Of a stretch of 64,000 bases of DNA, positions 1 to 11,012 are shown one piece after another. The DNA is from Gammaproteobacteria bacterium (lineage in GTDB: Bacteria > Pseudomonadota > Gammaproteobacteria > Burkholderiales > Gallionellaceae), in contig JAHIZO010000005.1 in the NCBI GenBank assembly GCA_018814405.1, positions 360,684 through 424,683 on the forward strand. Direction: 5' to 3'. The stretch's first letter is position 1; the number at the start of each line of letters is the position of its first letter. The notes under the pieces are model-generated. The model searched no databases, was not told the DNA's origin, and saw only the letters and a program-made list of their open reading frames with translations. Position numbers and translations under genes: made by a program.

Positions 1-484
1 CCATCATCACCACATTGGTGACCGGCCAGTTGCCATCCTCGTTCTTGCCCAACTCATGGTTGGCCCACCACACTTGGCCGATGATCTCGGCGGTGGACAG
101 GTTGCGGTTGAAACCCTGCTTGCCGGTGGAGCAGAACGCGCAATCCAGCGCGCAGCCCGCCTGCGTGGAGACGCACAAGGTGCCCCTGCCCTCTTCCGGG
201 ATGAACACCGTCTCTACCGCATTGCCTGTACCGACATCCAGCAGCCATTTGCGCGTACCGTCCGTAGCGGTCTCTTCGCGCATCACCTTGGGTGTCTGGA
301 TGCAGGCGATTTGCTTCAGTTTGTCGCGAAGAGAGATCGCCAGATCGCTCATCGCATCGAAATCGGACTCCCCGTTCTTGTAGATCCAGCGTAGCACCTG
401 CTTGGCGCGGAACGGCTTTTCGCCGTGTTCCGCGAACCAAGCGGTCATCGCAGCCGGTTCAAGATCGAGGAGGTTTTGCTTCAT
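1..484 (-). CDS. rlmN: RlmN, 23S rRNA (adenine2503-C2)-methyltransferase, N-terminal part
   Basis: The gene runs off the left edge, so only about the first 161 residues are present. RlmN is a radical-SAM enzyme that methylates C2 of A2503 in 23S rRNA and A37 in a group of tRNAs. Reading the minus strand from the ATG at 484 gives [17 protein letters not shown], then the radical-SAM cluster motif CALDCAFC (CxxxCxxC) at residues 111-118 followed by [11 protein letters not shown], which is characteristic of RlmN. The start lies 10 bases after the ndk stop, so the two are probably co-transcribed; this pair is common in betaproteobacteria. Identification is secure; the C-terminal half cannot be judged here. 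Confidence 0.95.
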   Translation of the reverse strand, partial: MKQNLLDLEPAAMTAWFAEHGEKPFRAKQVLRWIYKNGESDFDAMSDLAISLRDKLKQIACIQTPKVMREETATDGTRKWLLDVGTGNAVETVFIPEEGRGTLCVSTQAGCALDCAFCSTGKQGFNRNLSTAEIIGQVWWANHELGKNEDGNWPVTNVVMM

Positions 485-494
485 CTGCTATCGC

Positions 495-920
495 TTAGCG
501 AGAGTAGACGTTCAGTGCCGGGAAGAAGTAAGCGATCTCGACAGCAGCTGTTTCAGCCGCGTCGGAACCGTGCACTGCATTCGCATCGATGCTGTCAGCG
601 AAGTCAGCACGGATGGTGCCTTTGTCAGCCTTCTTAGGATCGGTTGCGCCCATCAGGTCACGGTTCTTCAGGATCGCGCCTTCACCTTCCAGCACTTGGA
701 TCATCACCGGGCCGGAGATCATAAAGCTCACCAGATCGTTGAAGAAAGGACGTGCTGCGTGCACGGCGTAGAAGCCTTCTGCTTCGGCACGGGACAGTTG
801 CACCATGCGCGCGGCGATGACCTTCAGGCCGGCACCTTCAAAACGGGAATAGATCTGACCGATGACGTTCTTGGCGACTGCATCGGGTTTGATGATAGAA
901 AGGGTACGTTCGACAGCCAT
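495..920 (-). CDS. ndk: Nucleoside diphosphate kinase
   Basis: Transfers the gamma phosphate of ATP to other nucleoside diphosphates through a phosphohistidine, balancing cytosolic NTP and dNTP pools. The 141-residue protein from [15 protein letters not shown] has the usual family length. It contains the N-terminal [10 protein letters not shown] strand, the kinase active-site segment NAVHGSD with the catalytic histidine at residue 117, and the conserved GATDP loop. The ATG at 920 is preferred over an in-frame start four codons upstream because GGAGAGAAGC sits directly before it. It is the first gene of an ndk-rlmN unit and has a recognisable promoter just upstream. Confidence 0.97.
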   Translation of the reverse strand: MAVERTLSIIKPDAVAKNVIGQIYSRFEGAGLKVIAARMVQLSRAEAEGFYAVHAARPFFNDLVSFMISGPVMIQVLEGEGAILKNRDLMGATDPKKADKGTIRADFADSIDANAVHGSDAAETAAVEIAYFFPALNVYSR

Positions 921-967
921 GCTTCTCTCCAAATGATTATTGTGAATCAGAAAATTCTGAGGGCGCG

Positions 968-996
968 ATTCTAGCAGGGTTTACCTGCAATGTCGC
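968..996 (-). promoter_or_regulatory. Candidate sigma-70 promoter of ndk-rlmN
   Basis: On the minus strand GCGACA (996-991) is followed after 17 bases by TAGAAT (973-968). The -35 matches TTGACA at four positions and the -10 matches TATAAT at five. The predicted start near 961 leaves a leader of about 40 bases before the ndk ATG. Position and spacing are good, but this is pattern matching only. Confidence 0.5.
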
Positions 997-1064
997 AGCA
1001 CGGGCAAGGGAGAATAGCCAAGTCGGCCCGTTAAGCAACAGGCCAGATCAGACAAGGCAACTGA

Positions 1065-2345
1065 TTAATTAAACAGCAGATCCGGCAGGAACAAGCTGAT
1101 CTCAGGAATATAGGTAACCAGTGCAAGGAAAGTCAGCAATACCATCAGCCAAGGCAAAGCGGCATGGGTGACTTCCATGATGCTCATGTTGGTGATACCG
1201 CTGGTTACGAATAGATTCAGCCCAACCGGCGGCGTGACCATGCCGATTTCCATATTCACCACCATGATGATGCCCAGATGGATGGGGTCGATACCGAGCT
1301 GGGTGGCAATGGGGAAGAAGATGGGGGCGAGAATCAGGATGATGCCTGTCGGTTCCATGAAGTTACCGGCTATCAGCAGGATGACGTTGACCACCAGCAG
1401 GAACATCCAAGGCTCCATGCCGAATGCCACGATCTGCTCGGCGATGGTCTGCGGGATACGTTCTGTGGTCAGTACGTGGGCAAACAGCATGGCGTTGGCG
1501 ACGATGAACATCAGCATCACGGTGGTGCGGCTGGCATCGACGAACACCTCGGGCAGGTCCTTGAATTTAAGATCCTTGTAGATGAACACCGCCACAATCA
1601 AGGCGTAGACGGCTGACACGGCTGCCGCTTCAGTGGGAGTGAACACGCCGCCGTAGATGCCGCCCATGATGATGACCAGCAGCGCTAATCCCCACAATGA
1701 TTCGCGAAATTTACCCAAAACCTGACGCAATGGTGCGCGTGGCGTCGGTTCGATGTTCAGCTTGCGCACGCGCCAATGCACCGCTACCGCTAGCATCAAC
1801 CCCAGCATCAGGCCGGGAATCACACCAGCCATGAACATGCGTCCGACCGACACCTCAGTCACGGCTGCATACACCACCATCACGATGGAGGGCGGGATGA
1901 GAATGCCCAAAGTGCCGGAGTTACAGATCACCCCCGCCGCGAACGGCTTGGGATAGCCGCTGCGCACCATACCGGCGATGACGATGGAGCCGACCGCGAC
2001 CACAGTGGCCGGACTGGACCCTGAAACAGCAGCGAACAGCATGCAGGCCAGAATCGAAGCAATCGCCAGACCGCCGCGCAGGTGGCCAACTGCCGCAATG
2101 GCGAAATCCACCATGCGTCGCGCCACGCCGCCGGTGGACATCAGCGCACCGGCGAGAATGAAGAACGGGATGGCCAGCAGGGTGTAATGCTCGCTGGTCT
2201 CATAAAGCTTGATGGATAAAGAAGCCAATGAGTCGTTGGCAAAGAAGGCGATGGTCAACAGGCTGGACAGACCCAGACAGATAGCGACCGGCATGCCGAT
2301 GGCCATGAAGAAGAACAGACAGGAGAACAGGAACAAGGTATTCAT
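1065..2345 (-). CDS. dctM: TRAP transporter large permease, DctM type
   Basis: A 426-residue integral membrane protein with about 12 hydrophobic segments and the DctM-family look: an N-terminal LFLFSCLFFFMAIGMPVA segment, ICNSGTLGILIPPSIVM in the middle, and PPVGLNLFVTSG near the C-terminus. It is the large transmembrane subunit of a tripartite ATP-independent periplasmic transporter, which uses the sodium or proton gradient to import organic acids delivered by DctP. The start overlaps the stop of the small permease by four bases, so translation is coupled. The substrate is inferred as a C4-dicarboxylate or similar acid from the DctP partner; sequence alone does not settle it. Confidence 0.93.
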   Translation of the reverse strand: MNTLFLFSCLFFFMAIGMPVAICLGLSSLLTIAFFANDSLASLSIKLYETSEHYTLLAIPFFILAGALMSTGGVARRMVDFAIAAVGHLRGGLAIASILACMLFAAVSGSSPATVVAVGSIVIAGMVRSGYPKPFAAGVICNSGTLGILIPPSIVMVVYAAVTEVSVGRMFMAGVIPGLMLGLMLAVAVHWRVRKLNIEPTPRAPLRQVLGKFRESLWGLALLVIIMGGIYGGVFTPTEAAAVSAVYALIVAVFIYKDLKFKDLPEVFVDASRTTVMLMFIVANAMLFAHVLTTERIPQTIAEQIVAFGMEPWMFLLVVNVILLIAGNFMEPTGIILILAPIFFPIATQLGIDPIHLGIIMVVNMEIGMVTPPVGLNLFVTSGITNMSIMEVTHAALPWLMVLLTFLALVTYIPEISLFLPDLLFN

Positions 2346-2866
2346 TGTTTCTCCTCCTGCTTTAATTTAAGCGCTTCAGCCACTTCGTTGGCGAGTCGCA
2401 GGTGGTCTGCCTTGCCGCTGATCAGGTTGTACAGCACGGGCAGGAAACGCAAGGCCAGCAGCGTGAAACCGATGGGCAGGATGGCGCGCACCAGCCACAT
2501 CTGGATCGGCAGATCTTCCAACTCAATGCCGATCTTTTTCATCTTCATCACGTATATGAACGAACCGTAGATCACCATGCCCGCGTACAACATGCAGAAC
2601 AGCACGGCGATGATAGATACGGCGCGGCGCACTCGCGGGGTGAATATCTTGATCAGCGCATCGACACCGATATGCGCACCGACGCGCACACCGTAAGAGA
2701 TACCGATGAATATCATGAAGGCGAACAGGATGGTGGTGAGTTCCTGCGCCCAGGTGAAGCCGGAGTTGAACACATAGCGCATGACGACCTGCGCAAAGGT
2801 GAGCAGCGTCATCGCCGCCAGCAGAAGGGCGATCAGCCATTCGTCCAGTCGTTTCAATAACTTCAT
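2342..2866 (-). CDS. dctQ: TRAP transporter small permease, DctQ type
   Basis: A 174-residue protein with four membrane segments and the DctQ fold pattern (LDEWLIALLLAAMTLLTFAQ, then VMRYVFNSGFTWAQELT and GVRVGAHIGVDAL). It is the small subunit that forms the membrane complex with DctM. The ATG at 2866 is chosen because GGGAGACTGC precedes it and because a longer in-frame version would add a proline-rich, non-family N-terminus. It sits between dctP and dctM in the usual P-Q-M order, overlapping dctM by four bases. Confidence 0.92.
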   Translation of the reverse strand: MKLLKRLDEWLIALLLAAMTLLTFAQVVMRYVFNSGFTWAQELTTILFAFMIFIGISYGVRVGAHIGVDALIKIFTPRVRRAVSIIAVLFCMLYAGMVIYGSFIYVMKMKKIGIELEDLPIQMWLVRAILPIGFTLLALRFLPVLYNLISGKADHLRLANEVAEALKLKQEEKQ

Positions 2867-2921
2867 GCAGTCTCCCTGTGGCGCCCCCGTGCATGGCGGG
2901 GGCGTGCTCAATTCGGATCCG

Positions 2922-3971
<1,050 letters not shown>

Positions 3972-3977
3972 TCAAGC

Positions 3978-5300
3978 TTACGCCACCATTACAGATTGCT
4001 CGCCCTCCTCCGCCAAGAACGACGCAGCGACCGCCACACCGACCACGCATACGAGTTCTTCGCCGCAATACAGCAAGGGCAGCCGTTCGCGTTGCCAGGG
4101 CGGCACACCATGTTCCTGCAGCAGATTCTTCATGCTGCGTCGTGCCGCAAGCGGATGCGGACGCAGTGTCTCTCCGCCGTTGCGCAATCGCAGACTCACC
4201 TGCCCCTGTAACAATCTTTCTCGACTGATGCCTTGACCGACCACCGACGTGAAGTGGACGTCACGCTGTAGTGGCGACCAGAACAGGCTCGCTTCACCCC
4301 GCCATTGCAGCCGTAACATCGGATCGAATGCCGGCAACGTGTGCATCACATGGATTTGCCCACGATACCTGCGCACCTGCCACTCACCGAAATTCACACA
4401 GACATCAGCATTGTCGCGTGCGCCGCACAGCTGGCGCAGCATGTCATCCAGCTGCGCTTCCTGCGGCATCTGCGCGCCTTGAAGATGCAAATGATGGCGC
4501 AGCAGGTTCTTGCCGCGCGCATGGGACAAGCCCTCCAACTTTGCCACCGCCAGTATCTGTTCGCCCGCACCGTCTGCCCGCGCCACTTCATCCAAGATTC
4601 CGGCAGCCTCGGCAAAATGCTGCGCGCTGCGCCCCAGCGTATCGCGCCAGGCCGGAAAACGCTCCGCCAGCACCGGGAACAGGCGGTGACGCAGGAAGTT
4701 ACGCGGATAGCTGTCATCAGCGTTGCTTTCATCCTCTATCCATTCCAAATCATACTGTTGCGCGTAGGCGAGCAATTCCGTTCGTCCGATCTCGAGCATA
4801 GGGCGCAGCAACAGCTGACTGCCCTGCTCGCGCACCGACGGCATGGCGGAGACACCGCGCACTCCGGCACCGCGCAACAACTGCAGCATCAGTGTCTCTG
4901 CCTGATCGTCCGCGTGGTGGGCCAGCGCGATGTAGTGGCAAGCACTTTCGGCGAAAGCGGCATGACGCATTTTGCGCGCCGACGCCTCGATGCCGTGCGC
5001 TCCTTTGAGCGGCGCGATGTCGACGAATTTGATCTCCAGCGGAATGGCGTAGCGTTGGCACAGTTCAGTGCAAAACCTTGCCCATGCATCGGCATTGGGG
5101 CTGATGCCATGATGGACATGCATGGAGGAAAGGGTGAAGCCTAGTTTGGGAGCAAGACTATGGAGAACATGAAGCAGCACAACCGAATCCATGCCGCCGC
5201 TCAATCCGAGCAGCAGCTTGCTGCCCGCAGGCAGCAGCGGCGCCAGATGCGCCGCGACCCGGTCGTGGAAAGGATTCGAGTGAGAAGATGTGTGCGACAT
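3978..5300 (-). CDS. tilS: tRNA(Ile)-lysidine synthase
   Basis: An ATP-dependent enzyme that attaches lysine to C34 of the CAU-anticodon tRNA-Ile, switching its decoding from AUG to AUA. The 440-residue protein has the PP-loop SGGMDS at residues 34-39, a conserved HHGISPNADAW segment, and the ALAHHADDQAETLMLQLLRG motif of the N-terminal catalytic domain. A C-terminal TilS substrate-binding domain follows (SLRLRNGGETLRP). The length fits the longer proteobacterial form. It lies 37 bases downstream of accA on the same strand, a frequent betaproteobacterial pairing. The ribosome site is weak, so the exact start is less certain than the identity. Confidence 0.95.
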   Translation of the reverse strand: MSHTSSHSNPFHDRVAAHLAPLLPAGSKLLLGLSGGMDSVVLLHVLHSLAPKLGFTLSSMHVHHGISPNADAWARFCTELCQRYAIPLEIKFVDIAPLKGAHGIEASARKMRHAAFAESACHYIALAHHADDQAETLMLQLLRGAGVRGVSAMPSVREQGSQLLLRPMLEIGRTELLAYAQQYDLEWIEDESNADDSYPRNFLRHRLFPVLAERFPAWRDTLGRSAQHFAEAAGILDEVARADGAGEQILAVAKLEGLSHARGKNLLRHHLHLQGAQMPQEAQLDDMLRQLCGARDNADVCVNFGEWQVRRYRGQIHVMHTLPAFDPMLRLQWRGEASLFWSPLQRDVHFTSVVGQGISRERLLQGQVSLRLRNGGETLRPHPLAARRSMKNLLQEHGVPPWQRERLPLLYCGEELVCVVGVAVAASFLAEEGEQSVMVA

Positions 5301-5337
5301 CGACGAACGTCGCGTCAGAGCAGATGAGCCTCCATGA

Positions 5338-6306
5338 CTACTGGAGCTCGATCTCCTTGAACTTACCGTAGCCCATCAGACGTGTGAAGCGTGTCTGCAG
5401 CAGATCGTTGGTGGATTTTGCTTGGGCCTGCTTGAGCGCATCGGCCAAAGCCTTTTTCACACTGCCCATAGTCGCTTCGTAATCACGGTGTGCACCACCC
5501 AATGGTTCGCTCACGATCTTGTCGACCAAGCCGAGTGTCTTCAAACGTGTTGCTGTGATCGCCAGTGTCTCGGCGGCTTCCTCTGCCTTGCTTGCGCTCT
5601 TCCACAGAATGGAGGCGCAGCCCTCGGGAGAAATCACCGAATAGGTCGCGTATTGCAACATCAGCATGGCATCGCCGACCGCCACTGCCAGCGCACCGCC
5701 GGAACCACCTTCGCCGATGATGGTACAGATGATAGGCACGCGCAGTTCAGCCATCACGTACAGGTTGCGGCCAATGGCTTCAGACTGGCCGCGCTCTTCC
5801 GCGCCGACGCCGGGATAAGCGCCTGGTGTGTCGATGAAGGTCATGATGGGGATGCCGAACTTCTCCGCCAAGCGCATCAGGCGCATCGCTTTGCGATAGC
5901 CCTCGGGACGCGGCATGCCGAAGTTGCGATATTGGCGTTCTTTGGTATCGCGGCCCTTCTGGTGACCGATGACCATCACACTCTGGCCGTTGAAACGCGC
6001 CAAGCCACCCACGATGGCAGGATCGTCCGCATACACCCGGTCGCCGTGCAATTCTTCGAAATCGGTGAACAGGTGCTCGATGTAGTCCAGCGTGTAAGGA
6101 CGCTGCGGATGGCGAGATACCTGTGAGATCTGCCAAGGGGTGAGCTTGGCATAGATATCCTTGGTCAAGCTCTGGCTCTTCTTTTGCAAGCGGCTGATCT
6201 CGTCCGAGATGTCCAGCGCCGAATCATCTTGCACATAGCGCAGTTGCTCGATCTTGTTCTCCAGATCGGAGACCGGTTGTTCGAAGTCCAGGAAGGTCAG
6301 TTTCAT
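5338..6306 (-). CDS. accA: Acetyl-CoA carboxylase carboxyltransferase subunit alpha
   Basis: One half of the carboxyltransferase that moves the carboxyl group from biotin to acetyl-CoA in the first step of fatty acid synthesis. At 322 residues it matches the usual length of about 320. Clear landmarks are [16 protein letters not shown] at the start, [19 protein letters not shown], the [18 protein letters not shown] loop, and [12 protein letters not shown] in the active-site region. The partner accD is not in the window, as is normal. It is followed by tilS. Confidence 0.97.
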   Translation of the reverse strand: MKLTFLDFEQPVSDLENKIEQLRYVQDDSALDISDEISRLQKKSQSLTKDIYAKLTPWQISQVSRHPQRPYTLDYIEHLFTDFEELHGDRVYADDPAIVGGLARFNGQSVMVIGHQKGRDTKERQYRNFGMPRPEGYRKAMRLMRLAEKFGIPIMTFIDTPGAYPGVGAEERGQSEAIGRNLYVMAELRVPIICTIIGEGGSGGALAVAVGDAMLMLQYATYSVISPEGCASILWKSASKAEEAAETLAITATRLKTLGLVDKIVSEPLGGAHRDYEATMGSVKKALADALKQAQAKSTNDLLQTRFTRLMGYGKFKEIELQ

Positions 6307-6335
6307 GTTTGCTATCTCAAAGGATCATTCACGGG

Positions 6336-6355
6336 CGGCATGATACAACATGCCG
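6336..6355 (-). other. Perfect hairpin upstream of accA
   Basis: CGGCATG and CATGCCG form a 7-base-pair perfect stem with a six-base loop about 30 bases before the accA start. Neither side is followed by a T-run, so it does not look like a terminator. It may be part of the accA leader or a protein-binding site; the sequence does not tell which. Confidence 0.4.
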
Positions 6356-6413
6356 TACAGCAAACCGAATGGGTTTGATCACTGCCATAAAGGAAATTCT
6401 ATTTATCAAGACC

Positions 6414-7955
6414 TTACTTGCCGAGCGAAAAGAAGCGGCGGATGGTTGCCAATATCTCTCCGGTGCTTTGCGTGATATCAGGACGATTTGAAACCGCATC
6501 GATATTCTGCTTTGCATCATTAAGCTCTGCCGTACGGACAGCCAGCATGTGCGACACCTCTTCAGCGATGGACGGCCGTGCGCGCAGTATCTCTTCGAAG
6601 GCTTCCTTGTCCAGCCGATAACATTCAACATCGTTCATCGCCATCACGGATGCACGGCGCGGCGCGCCGGTCAGTAATGCCATCTCGCCGAAGAAATCCC
6701 CCTTGTGCAGCATATTGAGTGTGCGGCGCTCGCCATTCTCGGCCTCGATGAATACCTCGGCTTCACCGCGAATGAGGATATAAAGTCCGTGCGACTGTTG
6801 TTCGCCCTGCCGTGTTATCAGATTGCCTTTGGCAAAAGGCGCAAAGCGCAGATGTTCGGCCAGCCACTTGAGCTCCTGCTCTGTCATGGATGAGAACAGA
6901 TCGATACGATGCAGCGTTTTTAGACGCAGCATCACCTCATGCTGGTGTTGCGCATCTTCGTATTTATCGTTCTCCTTGGTCAGATGTAGATGGCGCTCAT
7001 CCACCGCCAATTTCAGACCGGCGCGCTGCAACGAAGTCATGATGTGCCAGCGAATCATGGCGTCGGTCGGATCATCCGGCATCAGATCGGTCAACCAGTA
7101 GCGCATGGCATACCGCGCATAACCCTTGTCGTCCATATCCATCAGCACACAGTTGGGGGCCGGATTACTGGACACATTGGGGATGCTGGCCTGGAGAACG
7201 GCATCTTCCACCACACGTATCACCCTCGGTGCCGGTGCCTCCAGTGATACGTTGAACCATACCCAGCGCCGCCATTGCACCGGCTGGTCGGTACGCCGCC
7301 CCAGCACCATGAACTTGTTCTTCATCAGCTGCGAATTGGGGAATACCACTGTTTCCCAGTTGCGCGTCTCCACCAGCGTGGAGCGCCAACGGATATCGAC
7401 CACCCGGCCTGACAAGTCGTCCACCTTGATCCAATCGCCCACCTCGATGGAATTATCGAGTTGCAGGGCAAGCCCGCCCAAGATGTTGCCCAAGGTGTCC
7501 TGCATCGCAAAAGCGATCACCGCCGTGATCACCGCCGAGGTCGCGACGATGCTGCCCAAGTCCAAGCCGGCATAACGCAGACGCACCATGAACCATGCAA
7601 CATAGGCGATGATGACGAAGATATCTTCGGTGATGCGCGGCGGATTGAGTTTGATCTTGGGCAGGATCAGGCGAAACACCATCAACCCCCACATACGGAT
7701 CACCGCCACACCGGCACCGATCACCGCAACCTCGTGCAGGATGTCAGCCCCGCGCTCTATCGAGAGCGCATGCAGCACCCCCGAGATGAACAAGCCGAAG
7801 ACGCAGACAAAATAGAAAATGACGGTATTGAAGATACTGGGACGCGCCTCCCGCAGGAAATGATGCAGCAGGAAGAACAGGCCCAGCACCATCGCCAACA
7901 GAGGCAAGGACTCGGCCCCCCAGAAAACACTCATCACCTCGCGCCAAAAATTCAT
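6414..7955 (-). CDS. MscS-family mechanosensitive channel with C-terminal cyclic-nucleotide-binding domain
   Basis: A 513-residue inner-membrane protein. The first 150 or so residues hold several membrane helices. The MscS pore and beta domain follow (AFAMQDTLGNILGGLALQLD, then VGDWIKVDDLSGRVVDIRWR). Residues of roughly 345-460 form a cyclic-nucleotide-binding fold with the phosphate-binding-cassette-like FGEMALLTGAPRRASV. A short tail carries HMLAVRTAELNDAKQN. MscS proteins release solutes under membrane tension; the added domain suggests control by a nucleotide or a structural use of the fold. The ATG at 7955, with AAGGTGTGAGC before it, is preferred over an upstream in-frame start. Gating by a ligand is inference. 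Confidence 0.88.
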   Translation of the reverse strand: MNFWREVMSVFWGAESLPLLAMVLGLFFLLHHFLREARPSIFNTVIFYFVCVFGLFISGVLHALSIERGADILHEVAVIGAGVAVIRMWGLMVFRLILPKIKLNPPRITEDIFVIIAYVAWFMVRLRYAGLDLGSIVATSAVITAVIAFAMQDTLGNILGGLALQLDNSIEVGDWIKVDDLSGRVVDIRWRSTLVETRNWETVVFPNSQLMKNKFMVLGRRTDQPVQWRRWVWFNVSLEAPAPRVIRVVEDAVLQASIPNVSSNPAPNCVLMDMDDKGYARYAMRYWLTDLMPDDPTDAMIRWHIMTSLQRAGLKLAVDERHLHLTKENDKYEDAQHQHEVMLRLKTLHRIDLFSSMTEQELKWLAEHLRFAPFAKGNLITRQGEQQSHGLYILIRGEAEVFIEAENGERRTLNMLHKGDFFGEMALLTGAPRRASVMAMNDVECYRLDKEAFEEILRARPSIAEEVSHMLAVRTAELNDAKQNIDAVSNRPDITQSTGEILATIRRFFSLGK

Positions 7956-7984
7956 GCTCACACCTTTATTGTTTTGCGATGATT

Positions 7985-8968
7985 CTACACAGAATAGACA
8001 GCCAACGGCTGACGGTGACGCCATACTTTCCAACGGTCGCCGGCCTTCAGCTCAAAATGATGCAAAGCCTCTGCAGTGGGCACCTCGAGCGTGAGCGAAC
8101 GCAACTTGCCAGCCCCCAAAGCCTGCCAGACGACTTGCAACAGATCGCGCTGCATCACAAACAGATTCTCCCGCCATTGATACAGATCGTGCTGCCGTAG
8201 CGGCGCCAGCAGATTGCTTGTCAACCAGACACCGTGCTCGGACTCACTTCCCAGCATATCCGACAAACTATCGAACCGGCGCAAACCGGCCGCGCGCGCA
8301 AAAGCGCCCAAAGGTTCATCACCACCTGCCGCACCGAACATTGTGCTTAGCTCGCCGGGATGCCCGCCGCCCCACAACCATAGACTGCTGATCGGCGGCA
8401 GTCCTGCTGCAAGGCGTTTCTGATTCAGGACATGTCCGTGCAACAACATCTGCACCTCATTGCCCAATGACCTCCATCGCACTGCATCCCTACCCTGCGG
8501 CATCAACTCGCGCGCATCGCCCCATGCAGCACTACTCAGGGTGGGCATCATCACTTCGCCGACTTCAGCCATCTGCAGATACCAGCGCTGCGGGTGCGGC
8601 GCGTGGAAGCTGATGCCATCAACAGCAAAATGACCATTCAACATCTCGCAGAATGCGAGCGCCTCTGCGGCTTCACAGACAACATCGGGCCGCACCATCA
8701 CCTGCGCAGGCTGTCTTTGCAGCTCTACCGGATCGGCACACATCCATGCCGAGTCCGCCACTTCGAGACCGTCACCCGCCGCACGCAAGGGTGCCGGACT
8801 GACGACACCGAACAGCTCACACAGGCGCTGTTCGGTCGCGCTTGCGGGCAAAGTTTCATGCGTGGCGCGTGCCAACATCTTCTCTAGCAAAGAGAGTTCA
8901 GCTTGCGTATCGGGGGCGATCTCACGCGGCAGGATGAGGTCTGGGATGATGAGATGAAGATGTTCCAT
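7985..8968 (-). CDS. RpfE-type conserved protein (often labelled phosphoglycerate mutase-like)
   Basis: A 327-residue soluble protein, MEHLHLIIPDLILPREI at the start, with conserved WMCADPVELQ, MLNGHFAVDGISFHAPHPQRWYL (two parts of the same segment), RWRSLGNEVQMLLH and LWLWGGGHPGE. I recognise it as the betaproteobacterial and xanthomonad family annotated as regulatory protein RpfE type or as phosphoglycerate mutase; its biochemical function is not established. It has no signal peptide and no membrane segment. It lies divergent from lolC with a 73-base gap. Family assignment is fairly confident, function is not. Confidence 0.7.
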   Translation of the reverse strand: MEHLHLIIPDLILPREIAPDTQAELSLLEKMLARATHETLPASATEQRLCELFGVVSPAPLRAAGDGLEVADSAWMCADPVELQRQPAQVMVRPDVVCEAAEALAFCEMLNGHFAVDGISFHAPHPQRWYLQMAEVGEVMMPTLSSAAWGDARELMPQGRDAVRWRSLGNEVQMLLHGHVLNQKRLAAGLPPISSLWLWGGGHPGELSTMFGAAGGDEPLGAFARAAGLRRFDSLSDMLGSESEHGVWLTSNLLAPLRQHDLYQWRENLFVMQRDLLQVVWQALGAGKLRSLTLEVPTAEALHHFELKAGDRWKVWRHRQPLAVYSV

Positions 8969-9041
8969 GGCGGCGAGTTTAGCACTCGCACGCCTGCGCC
9001 TTGTGGCACACTAACGCCCGTAAAAATCACGGGAATTCCTT

Positions 9042-10283
9042 TTGCAACCCTTTGAACTTTTCGTCGGTCTGCGCTACACCCGCGCCAAGCGCCGCAACCA
9101 TTTCATCTCTTTCATCTCGCTGATCTCCATGCTGGGCATCGGTCTGGGTGTGATGGCGCTGATCGTGGTGCTGTCGGTGATGAACGGTTTCCAGAAAGAG
9201 ATACGGGCACGCATTCTCGGCATCACGCCTCACCTGCAAGTGATCGGCAGTGAAGGAATAACTGATTGGCAGCGCACGCTGGATACTGTCGCCACCCTTC
9301 CCGGCGTGCGTGCAGCCGCCCCCTATGTCACTGGTCAGGGTATGTTGTCGCAAGGTGATCGCGTGCAAGGCGTGATGGTGCGCGGCATCCTACCCGCTGC
9401 CGAACAGGATCTGATCGCGCTCGGCGACAAGATGAAGCACGGCACACTGGACAGCCTGCAGCAGGGCGAATACAACATCGTGCTCGGCGTCGATCTGGCG
9501 CGCTCCTTGGGTGCGCGCGTCGGCGATCCGCTGCTGCTGATCACGCCTCAGGGGCAATTCACCCCCGCCGGCATGCTGCCGCGCCTGAAGCAATTCAAAG
9601 TGAGCGGCATCTTCGAGATCGGCATGTCACCTTACGATAATGCATTGGCTCTGATCCATCTTAACGATGCACAGAAGCTCTACCGCATGAAAGATTCGGT
9701 CAGCGGCATCAGCGGCAGCGTCAACGATCTCGATCAAGCTCCACAGATTGCACGCGCGCTGGAAACAAAGATCCCCATCGACCTGTGGACCACCGACTGG
9801 ACGCGTCAGAACGCCAGCTATTTCGCGGTCGTGGCAATGGAAAAGAAGATGATGTTCATCATCCTGTCGCTGATCGTGTTGGTCGCCGCGTTCAACATTG
9901 TCTCCACACTGGTGATGGCTGTCACCGACAAGCAGGCTGACATCGCTATCCTGCGCACACTGGGTGCCTCGCCGCGCAGCATCATGCAGATATTCATGGT
10001 GCAAGGTGTGGTGATCGGCCTCATCGGTCTGGTGATAGGTGTGCTGGGCGGCGTGTTGCTGGCGGTCAACATCGGCATCATCGTGCCCTTCATCGAGAAT
10101 CTGTTCGGCGTGCAGTTCCTGGCCAAGGAGTTCTATTACATCAGCGAGCTACCTTCCGACTTGCGTCAGAGTGACGTGCTGACCGTTGCCGGCATGTCAT
10201 TCCTGATCAGCATACTTGCCACCCTGTATCCAAGCTGGCGTGCTTCCAAAGTGCAACCGGCGGAGGCATTGAGATATGAGTAA
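9042..10283 (+). CDS. lolC: Lipoprotein-releasing ABC transporter permease LolC/LolE
   Basis: A 413-residue inner-membrane permease that, with LolD, extracts outer-membrane lipoproteins and passes them to LolA. The N-terminal [20 protein letters not shown] segment leads into the first membrane helix, a large periplasmic domain follows, and three C-terminal helices carry [24 protein letters not shown] in the FtsX-like core. The start is TTG at 9042, weakly supported by GGGAATTCC; no better in-frame ATG exists nearby. Only one permease gene is present, so the complex is presumably a homodimer of this LolC/E protein, as in many betaproteobacteria. Its end overlaps lolD by eight bases. Confidence 0.92.
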   Translation: MQPFELFVGLRYTRAKRRNHFISFISLISMLGIGLGVMALIVVLSVMNGFQKEIRARILGITPHLQVIGSEGITDWQRTLDTVATLPGVRAAAPYVTGQGMLSQGDRVQGVMVRGILPAAEQDLIALGDKMKHGTLDSLQQGEYNIVLGVDLARSLGARVGDPLLLITPQGQFTPAGMLPRLKQFKVSGIFEIGMSPYDNALALIHLNDAQKLYRMKDSVSGISGSVNDLDQAPQIARALETKIPIDLWTTDWTRQNASYFAVVAMEKKMMFIILSLIVLVAAFNIVSTLVMAVTDKQADIAILRTLGASPRSIMQIFMVQGVVIGLIGLVIGVLGGVLLAVNIGIIVPFIENLFGVQFLAKEFYYISELPSDLRQSDVLTVAGMSFLISILATLYPSWRASKVQPAEALRYE

Positions 10284-10968
10284 GCAGAAATCTGAGATGG
10301 TCATCACTTGCCGCGACTTGACCAAGACCTATGCGCAGGGTGATCTAAGCGTCACTGTATTGAACGGTGTGAACCTCGAACTGGCCCGCGGCGAAAGTCT
10401 CGCCATCGTCGGCGCTTCGGGTTCCGGCAAGAGCACGCTGCTGCACCTGCTGGGTGGACTCGACAGCATCAGCAGCGGCAGTGTCCGCATCCTCGGGCAG
10501 GATGTTGCAGAGATGAACGAGACGCAGCGCGGTGAACTGCGCAATCGTTCACTGGGCTTCGTCTATCAATTCCATCATCTGCTGCCAGAATTCACCGCGA
10601 TAGAGAATGTTGCCATGCCGCTACTGATACGCGGCATGAAACCGGCTGATGCACATCCGCGAGCCATAGCGATGCTGGAACAAGTAGGGTTGGGACATCG
10701 TCTACACCACCACCCGACCGAACTTTCCGGCGGCGAACGTCAGCGTGTCGCGGTGGCGCGCGCACTGGTCACCCGCCCCGCCTGCGTACTGGCGGACGAA
10801 CCGACCGGCAATCTGGATCGCAGCAGTGCGCATGCATTGTTTGAGCTGATGCAGGAACTGAATGCGCAATTGCAAACCAGTTTCATCATCGTGACGCATG
10901 ATCTGGAACTGGCAGGCAAGATGCAGCGGAGTGTGCGACTGGTGGACGGCGTATTGACGTCTACTTGA
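10276..10968 (+). CDS. lolD: Lipoprotein-releasing ABC transporter ATP-binding protein LolD
   Basis: A 230-residue ABC ATPase: Walker [11 protein letters not shown]-loop [16 protein letters not shown], signature [15 protein letters not shown], and Walker [14 protein letters not shown] followed by the H-loop in VTHD. The [10 protein letters not shown]-type segment is typical of LolD rather than of other FtsE-like ATPases. It powers lipoprotein release by the LolC/E permease encoded directly upstream; the eight-base overlap implies translational coupling. Confidence 0.94.
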   Translation: MSKQKSEMVITCRDLTKTYAQGDLSVTVLNGVNLELARGESLAIVGASGSGKSTLLHLLGGLDSISSGSVRILGQDVAEMNETQRGELRNRSLGFVYQFHHLLPEFTAIENVAMPLLIRGMKPADAHPRAIAMLEQVGLGHRLHHHPTELSGGERQRVAVARALVTRPACVLADEPTGNLDRSSAHALFELMQELNAQLQTSFIIVTHDLELAGKMQRSVRLVDGVLTST

Positions 10969-11012
10969 AGTGAACGACATAGACTGATCTGGCGAACCTC
11001 GCTTGAGGAGAA

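Noticed and set aside
402-974. Long open frames antisense or out of frame to rlmN and ndk, including one of 128 residues over rlmN.
   Set aside because: They lie over securely identified genes and have no family features.
6336-6355. Hairpin between the MscS gene and accA as a terminator.
   Set aside because: The stem is perfect but no T-run follows on either strand.
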